Positions 58,342 to 64,000 of a stretch of DNA of 64,000 nucleotides are shown piece by piece; positions within the stretch are counted from its first letter, which is position 1; the number at the start of each line of letters is the position of its first letter. The notes beneath the pieces are model-generated. The model made no database searches, had not been told where the DNA came from, and saw nothing but the letters and a program-made list of their open reading frames with translations. Made by a program: the position numbers and the translations under genes. Location: positions 48,560 through 112,559 of the forward strand of contig WSXZ01000004.1 in NCBI GenBank assembly GCA_009773555.1, in the 5' to 3' direction. Origin of the DNA: Methylocystaceae bacterium. Lineage in GTDB: Bacteria > Pseudomonadota > Alphaproteobacteria > Rhizobiales > Beijerinckiaceae.

Positions 58342-58370
58342 GTCATATGCGCGGCTTAGGCTTCCGTCAA
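58342..58370 (-). promoter_or_regulatory. sigma70-type promoter of the cobalamin operon
   Basis: On the minus strand TTGACG (58370-58365) and TATGAC (58347-58342) have a 17-base spacer; predicted start ~58335, just before the riboswitch. Confidence 0.65.
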
Positions 58371-58388
58371 ACCGGCCGAGGAGCGCCT

Positions 58389-59018
58389 GTGACCGAGATG
58401 AACGAAGACGACGAGGCGCGCCGCCATCGTCTCAAGATGGAGAAGCGCAAGGCCGTCCAGGACGCCGAGGTCGCCGGCAAGACGGTCGCCCGCAAAGGCC
58501 TGCTGATGGTCCACACCGGCGCCGGCAAGGGCAAGTCGACGGCGGCCTTCGGGCTGGTGCTGCGCGCGCTCGGCCATGGCTGGAAAATCGGCGTCGTTCA
58601 GTTCGGCAAGGGCCAGTGGCAAACAGGCGAGCGCAACATGCTCGAAAAGCTTGGCCAGGAGGTCGGGCAAGTCGACTGGCATACGCTCGGCGAAGGCTTC
58701 ACCTGGGAGACCCAGGACCGCGCGCGCGACGAGGCGGCGGCGCGGCGCGCCTGGGAGAAGGCATGCGAACTGATGGACGACCCTCACATTCGCCTGCTGG
58801 TGCTCGACGAATTGAACATTTCGCTGCGCTATGAGCATTTGCCGCTGGACGAGGTTCTGGGCGCGCTCGCCGCGCGCCGCGATGATCTCAACGTCGTCGT
58901 GACCGGACGCAACGCCAAGCCGGAGCTCATCGCCGCAGCCGATCTCGTCACCGAGATGACCCTCGTCAAGCACCATTTCGGCGCTGGCGTCGCAGCGCAG
59001 GAGGGGATCGAATTCTAA
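58389..59018 (+). CDS. cobO: cob(I)yrinic acid a,c-diamide adenosyltransferase
   Basis: 209 residues from GTG 58389 (GAGGAG 5 bases upstream); an ATG at 58398 is an alternative. Walker A is GAGKGKSTAAFGLVL, and the sequence VVQFGKGQWQTGERNMLEKL and LDELNISLRYEHLP are typical of the CobO/BtuR family. It transfers the adenosyl group of ATP to Co(I)-corrinoid. It is divergent from the cbtB operon, so it is not behind the riboswitch. Confidence 0.94.
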   Translation: MTEMNEDDEARRHRLKMEKRKAVQDAEVAGKTVARKGLLMVHTGAGKGKSTAAFGLVLRALGHGWKIGVVQFGKGQWQTGERNMLEKLGQEVGQVDWHTLGEGFTWETQDRARDEAAARRAWEKACELMDDPHIRLLVLDELNISLRYEHLPLDEVLGALAARRDDLNVVVTGRNAKPELIAAADLVTEMTLVKHHFGAGVAAQEGIEF

Positions 59019-59202
59019 TCTGGAACCTATGCTCCGAAGGCCCGCCGGCATATCGCTCTTGGCAGCGGCGCGCGTAGAGAATACGCTTTGCGGGCAGGCA
59101 GTTCCGTGACGGACGGGACGCGCGCCAACGACGCGAGCAGGGATCCCCGAGGCGCGTCAGTCCTAGGCTGAACTCTCAACATCATCTGGACCCGAAAGCT
59201 CG

Positions 59203-60246
59203 ATGGACGTTTACGGCGCGCTCCGCTTTTCCGCTGCGAGAATCTCCAACGAATTGTTTTCGGCGGGATCGATTTTTTCGGTCTATTCCCTGGCGACGAC
59301 ATTTGTCATCGCCGTTGGCGCGCTGGCCTATCAGCGCAAAATACGCCGGGGGCGCGTCAACCTGCGGGCCATCGCCCGCGCAATCTTCGACAAGAGACTC
59401 CTGCTCTCCAAATCGTTCGCCGCGGACGTCAAGCTGCTCATCCTGAGCGTCGTTCTCATGCCGGTCGTGGTGGGCGCGCTCGTTCTATCGACGAACGGCG
59501 TCGCGACGGCCGTGAGCGCCGCGCTGCGCGGTTCGTTTGGCGCGATTGCGCCGGTCTCTTGCTGTGACCTTTCGATAAAGCTCTTCTCTACCGCCGTGCT
59601 CTTTTTGGCCTATGAGATCGGCTATTGGGTCGATCACTACCTCAAGCATCGGATCCCGTTTTTGTGGGAGTTTCACAAGGTGCATCACACCGCCGAGGTG
59701 CTGACCCCGGTGACGAATTTTCGCAATCATCCGATCGACAACATCTTTTTCGGCTACATGCTCGCGATGTTCATTGGCGGCGCGTCAGGCGTATTGGCGT
59801 GGGTCTTTGGGCGAACCACTGAATCCTTCACGGTCGACGGGAAGAACATCCTTTTCATCTTCTTCCTCTGGACGATCGGGCATCTTCAACATTCGCAGTT
59901 CTGGATTCCCTTTCGCGGCGTTTTGGGGCGCATCGTCCTGAGCCCTGCGCATCACCAGATCCATCATTCGACAGATCCCCAGCACTTCAATCGCAACTTC
60001 GGCAGCGTTCTCGCCATTTGGGACTGGATGTTCGGATCGCTCGAGATGCCTTCGACCAAAAACCCGCGCCTGAAATACGGGGTCGAGGAAGACGCCGCGG
60101 ACCCGCATTCGTCTTTCGGATTATTGGCGATCCCGATTTATAGAGCCGCCCTCGCGCTCTGGGGCGCGCTCGCCGATGCGTGGAATGCAGCGAGCGAGCG
60201 ACTCGAGCAGCGCCGTCAAAGGCTAAAGAGCACAAGCATATTATGA
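59203..60246 (+). CDS. sterol desaturase / fatty acid hydroxylase family membrane protein
   Basis: 347 residues with several membrane segments (for example SVYSLATTFVIAVGALAYQR and LLILSVVLMPVVVGALVLST). The diiron histidine boxes are visible as HYLKH, HKVHHTAE and HHQIHHS (LSPAHHQIHHSTDPQ). Members hydroxylate or desaturate lipids using O2 in the membrane; the substrate (fatty acid, hopanoid or carotenoid) is not clear. Its stop overlaps the start of the transporter gene (ATGA at 60243). Confidence 0.85.
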   Translation: MDVYGALRFSAARISNELFSAGSIFSVYSLATTFVIAVGALAYQRKIRRGRVNLRAIARAIFDKRLLLSKSFAADVKLLILSVVLMPVVVGALVLSTNGVATAVSAALRGSFGAIAPVSCCDLSIKLFSTAVLFLAYEIGYWVDHYLKHRIPFLWEFHKVHHTAEVLTPVTNFRNHPIDNIFFGYMLAMFIGGASGVLAWVFGRTTESFTVDGKNILFIFFLWTIGHLQHSQFWIPFRGVLGRIVLSPAHHQIHHSTDPQHFNRNFGSVLAIWDWMFGSLEMPSTKNPRLKYGVEEDAADPHSSFGLLAIPIYRAALALWGALADAWNAASERLEQRRQRLKSTSIL

Positions 60247-61172
60247 GTCGCCTTCGCGCCGATCTGCTGCTTGTGCTTGCGGCTTTTATCTGGGGGACGG
60301 CCTTTATCGCGCAAAAAAACGCCGGCGAGCTTATGGGGCCGATCACCTTCGTCGGCGTGCGTTTTCTCCTGTCCTGCGTCGCGCTCGTTCCGCTGGCGCT
60401 CTACGAGAGGCGTCATAGTGAATCTCACCTAAAAAAGGGCGATTTGGCGCTCGCCGGCCTGATCGGCTTGTGCGTTTTCGTCGCCGCCGCTTTGCAGCAA
60501 GTCGGCCTTGCCACGACGACGGCGACCAACGGCGGATTTCTCACGGCGCTATATGTCGTGCTCGTTCCAGTGTTCGTCTTTGCGCAGACCGGCGTACGAC
60601 CCCGGCAGGTCGTTCTCGTTGCGGGCCTCGGGTCCATCGTTGGCGCCTGGCTGCTGACGGACAGCGGGCAGCTGCAGAGTTGGACGTCGGGCGACGCCTT
60701 GGTTCTGATCGCGGACATTGCGTGGGCCGCCGGGATCAGTCTCGTCCCGACCTTTCTCGCTCGTGCCAACCGGCCATATTTTTTGGCTTTCGCGCAGTTC
60801 GGCGTCATCGGCGTTCTTGGAACTGTCGTGGGCCTTGGCGGCGAGCCTTTTTCGCTCGAGGGCCTGAGCGCCGCCCTGCCGTCGATTCTCTATGCGGGGC
60901 TTTGCTCGGGGGGGATCGCCTTCACGCTTCAAATCGTGGCGCTCAACTATACGCCAGCGGCGGAAGCCGCGCTCATCATGTCGCTGGAGAGCGTTTTCGC
61001 AGCCTTGTCGGGCTCCATCCTGCTGTCCGAGCGCCTCACCACGCCGGCGATGCTGGGCGGGTTGCTCATCGTGCTCAGCGCCGTGCTCGTCGAAGCTGGA
61101 CCGGCCGCGCAAAATATGTGGGCGTCGCAGTACTGGAGTCGGCTGTCGCAAGTGTGGGGTCGGGCGCGTTAG
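60243..61172 (+). CDS. EamA-family (DMT) transporter
   Basis: 309 residues with ten predicted transmembrane segments in two EamA repeats (WGTAFIAQKNAGELMGPITF; EAALIMSLESVFAALSGSIL). The family exports small metabolites such as amino acids from the inner membrane. It is coupled to the hydroxylase-family gene by a four-base overlap, which could hint at a shared lipid or metabolite, but this is inference. A family C repeat follows directly. Confidence 0.88.
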   Translation: MSRLRADLLLVLAAFIWGTAFIAQKNAGELMGPITFVGVRFLLSCVALVPLALYERRHSESHLKKGDLALAGLIGLCVFVAAALQQVGLATTTATNGGFLTALYVVLVPVFVFAQTGVRPRQVVLVAGLGSIVGAWLLTDSGQLQSWTSGDALVLIADIAWAAGISLVPTFLARANRPYFLAFAQFGVIGVLGTVVGLGGEPFSLEGLSAALPSILYAGLCSGGIAFTLQIVALNYTPAAEAALIMSLESVFAALSGSILLSERLTTPAMLGGLLIVLSAVLVEAGPAAQNMWASQYWSRLSQVWGRAR

Positions 61173-61247
61173 AGCAGGTTCCGAAAAAGTGGAAGCCGAC
61201 GCTCGATCATGTCGAGAACGTCGGCTCCAAAATGATCTGCGCGGTAA
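61171..61247. repeat. dispersed repeat, family C
   Basis: AGAGCAGGTTCCGAAAAAGT, then GCCGACGCTCGATCATGTCG with the complementary GAACGTCGGC, ending in AAATGATCTGCGCGGT. Same core as the copies at 10335 and 42030. Confidence 0.65.
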
Positions 61248-61322
61248 CCGGCCGATCACCCGCCAGAAAGACAAGGGCCGGGAGCTTTCGCGCCCGGCGA
61301 GTCTTTTCGGCAGGGGTATGTA

Positions 61323-61514
61323 TTACTGGATCATGCGGGCGGTAGAGCCAACGCCATCGCCCTGGATGCCGTTGCGGTTGCCCGTGCCGTTGGTCCCTTC
61401 AGGAGAGATCCAGTCCGGAACCCAGGTCAGAGCGACGACGACGAACGCGACGAAGGCGGCGATCCAAAGCAGCATCTTGCCGATATCGCCGGTATTGTGA
61501 ACGTTGACGGCCAT
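61323..61514 (-). CDS. small membrane protein of unknown function
   Basis: 63 residues from ATG 61514, with GGGGGAAAA just upstream. One transmembrane segment (MLLWIAAFVAFVVVALTWVP, residues ~14-33) and a Gly/Asn-rich tail (TNGTGNRNGIQGDGVG). The longer frame to 61616 has no supporting site. No family recognised. Confidence 0.6.
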   Translation of the reverse strand: MAVNVHNTGDIGKMLLWIAAFVAFVVVALTWVPDWISPEGTNGTGNRNGIQGDGVGSTARMIQ

Positions 61515-61936
61515 GCGTTTTCCCCCTGTTCTTGATTTTACGTGAATGCTTGCCGCATCGAGAGGGAGCCTAGCTTGTTTCCGATCGGATGGCAATGCGC
61601 TCTTGCGGGGGCTCAAAGCTCCGCCAAAAAAGCAATATTAGTTTTGAAATTCAAAATGTTAACATGCGACAGAACGTCGCGGACGTTGCAAAAAATTAAG
61701 CGCATTTCCCGTCCGCGTTTCCCTTCGAACGCCGATGCGCCAGCCAGGCGTCGAACGACTGAAGCGGGCCGCGCGGGTTGGCCGGCGGCGGCCCTTGCCG
61801 GACGTGGGCGCTTCGCCTATAACCGCGCCATTCCACAGGCGAGAGTTACGCGGCGTCTGCTTCAAGACGTCGCTCCGGTGGCCGGATCTCCGGCCTCTCT
61901 ACTCTCTCGCCGAGGTTCAACCGGAGAAAAGACACT
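61515..61936. other. intergenic region upstream of rpsB
   Basis: 422 bases. The segment 61620-61700 is locally AT-rich and contains AACGTC-GCG-GACGTT (61673-61687), an inverted repeat like an operator. The last 90 bases hold GC-rich complementary stretches such as GGTGGCCGGATCTCCGGCC, which may be a structured S2 leader. No protein frame is supported. Confidence 0.5.
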
Positions 61937-62989
61937 ATGGCTCTGCCCGATTTCACCATGCGTGGCCTCCTGGAGGCCGGCGCTCACTTTGGCCATCAGT
62001 CGCATCGCTGGAACCCGAAGATGGCGCCTTTCATCTTTGGCGCCCGCAACAACATCCACATTATCGATCTCGCCCAGACAGTGCCGCTTCTCCATCAGGC
62101 GCTGAAGACGATTTCGGACACGGTCTCCAAAGGCGGCCGCGTGCTGTTCGTGGGCACCAAGCGCCAGGCGCAGGAACAGATCGCCGACGCCGCCAAGCGG
62201 AGCGCTCAATATTACATCAATTCCCGCTGGTTGGGCGGCACGCTCACCAATTGGAAGACGATTTCCGGATCGATCACCCGTCTGCGCAAGCTCGACGAGC
62301 AGCTTTCGGCCGGGGCATCGGGCATCACTAAGAAAGAGCGCCTGCTGCTGACCCGCGAGCGCGACAAGCTCGAAAAGGCGCTCGGCGGCATCAAGGACAT
62401 GGGCGGCACGCCGGATTTGATCTTCGTGATCGACACCAACAAAGAGCAGCTCGCGATCAAGGAGGCGAATCGCCTCAAGATTCCCGTCGTCGCCGTGCTC
62501 GACACCAATTGCGATCCGGATGGCGTCACCCATCCGATCCCCGGCAACGACGACGCCGGCCGCGCCATCGCGCTCTACTGCGATCTCGTGGCGAGAGCCG
62601 CCATCGACGGCATTTCGCGCAGCCAGGGCTCGGTGGGAATCGATATCGGGGCCGATGAGTCGCCGGCGCTTGAGCCCGCGCTCGAGACTCGCCCGGTGGT
62701 GCGCGAAGATTTGCGTCCCGCCGAAGCCGCCGGGGCGGATGCGGAGACGCCTCTCGAGGCCTTCGAACTGCTGTCGGCGCCGCGCGGCGCGCCGGACGAT
62801 CTCGCCAAGCTGCACGGCGTCGGCCCGCAGCTTGTCAAGAAGCTGAACGACGCCGGCGTCTATCATTATTGGCAGCTTGCCGCGATGACTTCGGCGGAAG
62901 TCGAAAAACTCGACGGCGAGTTGAAGCTGAACGGCCGCATTGCACGCGACGGCTGGGTCGATCAGGCGAAGGCGCTTCTCGCCGCCTAA
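61937..62989 (+). CDS. rpsB: 30S ribosomal protein S2, long form
   Basis: 350 residues. Residues 1-235 are the normal S2 core ([57 protein letters not shown]). The last ~75 residues form a helix-hairpin-helix-like module ([40 protein letters not shown]), an extension known in Hyphomicrobiales S2 proteins. It is the first gene of the rpsB-tsf pair. Confidence 0.97.
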   Translation: MALPDFTMRGLLEAGAHFGHQSHRWNPKMAPFIFGARNNIHIIDLAQTVPLLHQALKTISDTVSKGGRVLFVGTKRQAQEQIADAAKRSAQYYINSRWLGGTLTNWKTISGSITRLRKLDEQLSAGASGITKKERLLLTRERDKLEKALGGIKDMGGTPDLIFVIDTNKEQLAIKEANRLKIPVVAVLDTNCDPDGVTHPIPGNDDAGRAIALYCDLVARAAIDGISRSQGSVGIDIGADESPALEPALETRPVVREDLRPAEAAGADAETPLEAFELLSAPRGAPDDLAKLHGVGPQLVKKLNDAGVYHYWQLAAMTSAEVEKLDGELKLNGRIARDGWVDQAKALLAA

Positions 62990-63077
62990 TCGATCCGTCA
63001 GGTCCAATGCTTAAGACGCGCGCGCCGGTCCAGTGGGCCGGCGTCGTCGCATGACTCTCCGAGAAGGAATTTCAGCC

Positions 63078-64000
63078 ATGGCTACGATCACCGCCGCCCT
63101 TGTGAAGGAACTGCGCGAGAGCACCGGCGCGGGCATGATGGATTGCAAGGCGGCGCTCACCCAGACGGACGGCGCGTTCGAAGCGGCGGTCGACTGGCTG
63201 CGCAAGAAGGGCCTCTCCAAGGCCGCGAAGAAAGCCGATCGCGTCGCCGCCGAAGGGCTTGTCGCCGCGCTCGTTTCAGACACTTCCGGCGTCGTCGTCG
63301 AGGTGAACTCCGAGACGGACTTCGTCGCCCGCAACGCCGATTTCCAGACGCTTGTGAAGAACATCGCCGAAGTCGCCTTGAAGAGCGGCAAGACCGACGT
63401 CGAGGCGCTCGGCAAGGAAGCCTATCCCGGCGGCGGCACGGTGAGCGAAGCGATCACCCAGGCGATCGCCGGCATCGGCGAGAACCTGACGCTGCGCCGC
63501 GCCGCCGCGCTGAGCGTCGGCGAGGGCGTGGTCGGCCGTTACGTGCATGCGCAGGTCGTCGACGGCCAGGGCAAGATCGCGGTGATCGTCGCGCTCGAAT
63601 CGAAGGGCGACAAGGACGTGCTGGCGACGCTCGCGCGCCAGCTCGCGATGCATGTCGCCTCGGCGAATCCGCTGGCGCTTGACGCCTCGGGCCTCGATCC
63701 GGCGACGGTCGAGCGCGAAAAGAAGCTGCTGGCCGAGAAGAACGCCGGCAAGCCTGAGAATGTGCTGCAGAAGATCATCGACTCGGGCATCAAGACCTAC
63801 GCCAAGGAAGTCTGCATGCTCGATCAGGTCTCCAACCATCCTGACCACAGCGGCAAGAGCGTCGCCCAGGCGGTCAAGGAGATCGAAGGCAAGGCCGGCG
63901 CGCCGATCGCCATCAAGGGCTTCGTGCGCTACGCGCTTGGCGAAGGCATCGAGAAGCAGACGAGCGACTTCGCCGCCGAGGTCGCGGCCGCCGCGAAGGG
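63078..64000 (+). CDS. tsf: elongation factor Ts, stop codon just beyond the right edge
   Basis: 307 codons are visible, about the full length of EF-Ts. The N-terminal UBA-like helix ([20 protein letters not shown]) and the TDF motif region ([16 protein letters not shown]) are clear. EF-Ts recharges EF-Tu with GTP. A ribosome site GAAGGA lies 9 bases before the ATG. It follows rpsB by 88 bases, the standard order. Confidence 0.97.
   Translation, partial: MATITAALVKELRESTGAGMMDCKAALTQTDGAFEAAVDWLRKKGLSKAAKKADRVAAEGLVAALVSDTSGVVVEVNSETDFVARNADFQTLVKNIAEVALKSGKTDVEALGKEAYPGGGTVSEAITQAIAGIGENLTLRRAAALSVGEGVVGRYVHAQVVDGQGKIAVIVALESKGDKDVLATLARQLAMHVASANPLALDASGLDPATVEREKKLLAEKNAGKPENVLQKIIDSGIKTYAKEVCMLDQVSNHPDHSGKSVAQAVKEIEGKAGAPIAIKGFVRYALGEGIEKQTSDFAAEVAAAAK

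Noticed and set aside
61264..61310. Possible terminator hairpin (GCCGGGAGC...GCGCCCGGC) between the EamA gene and the small membrane protein gene
   Set aside because: The stem is interrupted and neither strand has a clean T-run after it, so it was not listed.

Overview
The window is GC-rich, densely packed bacterial chromosome from an alphaproteobacterium, most likely a member of the Hyphomicrobiales (Rhizobiales). The reasons are the aerobic (Cob-type) cobalamin pathway, the gshB-glnD and rpsB-tsf neighbourhoods, ribosomal protein S2 with the long C-terminal extension seen in that order, a DnaA-C-like HTH gene translationally coupled to a DUF6456 gene, and several dispersed palindromic repeats of rhizobial style. 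A methanotroph-like family (Methylocystaceae/Beijerinckiaceae) is an impression only. No rRNA, tRNA, CRISPR array or prophage was recognised.

Layout. 0-6 kb: an ABC substrate-binding protein cut by the left edge, a tldD-tldE pair, an RluA-type pseudouridine synthase, a frameshifted relic and an enoyl-CoA hydratase. 6.3-7.9 kb: a short AT-rich cassette of unknown membrane or secreted proteins, one split by an in-frame stop. 8-12.8 kb: an exported hypothetical, sixA and further hypotheticals. 12.86-14.96 kb: an intact IS1595-like element with 24-bp ends, an 8-bp target duplication and a passenger gene. 15-19.6 kb: the HTH/DUF6456 pair, REP-like repeats, a TPR protein built from a 141-bp tandem repeat, and sufE. 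19.7-31 kb: lemA, cysE, gshB-glnD, grpE, corA, degP with a hairpin over its ribosome binding site, and an OmpR-type two-component system whose kinase gene overlaps tail-to-tail with a PleC-like PAS kinase. 33-42 kb: pepN and an HME-type RND efflux operon whose adaptor gene is frameshifted. 42-45.7 kb: an alpha/beta hydrolase, accA and an L,D-transpeptidase lipoprotein, followed by a candidate small RNA.

45.8-58.4 kb is the main feature: a minus-strand cobalamin operon, cbtB-cbtA-cobW-cobN-cobGH-cobI-cobJ-cobL-cobE-cobM-cobB. It starts from a good sigma70-like promoter followed by a cobalamin riboswitch; cobO lies divergently on the other side. Most junctions are 4-base ATGA overlaps. CbtAB would bring in cobalt, CobIGJMLH and CobE build and rearrange the corrin ring, CobB amidates it, CobN (with CobW) inserts cobalt, and CobO adenosylates. 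Three oddities are concentrated here: cobG and cobH are fused into one reading frame, a REP-like palindrome breaks the frame of cobN, and a second palindromic element is inserted in frame in cobB. cobF and cobK are not in the window.

59-64 kb: a fatty-acid-hydroxylase-family membrane protein coupled to an EamA transporter, a small membrane protein, rpsB and tsf (reaching the right edge).
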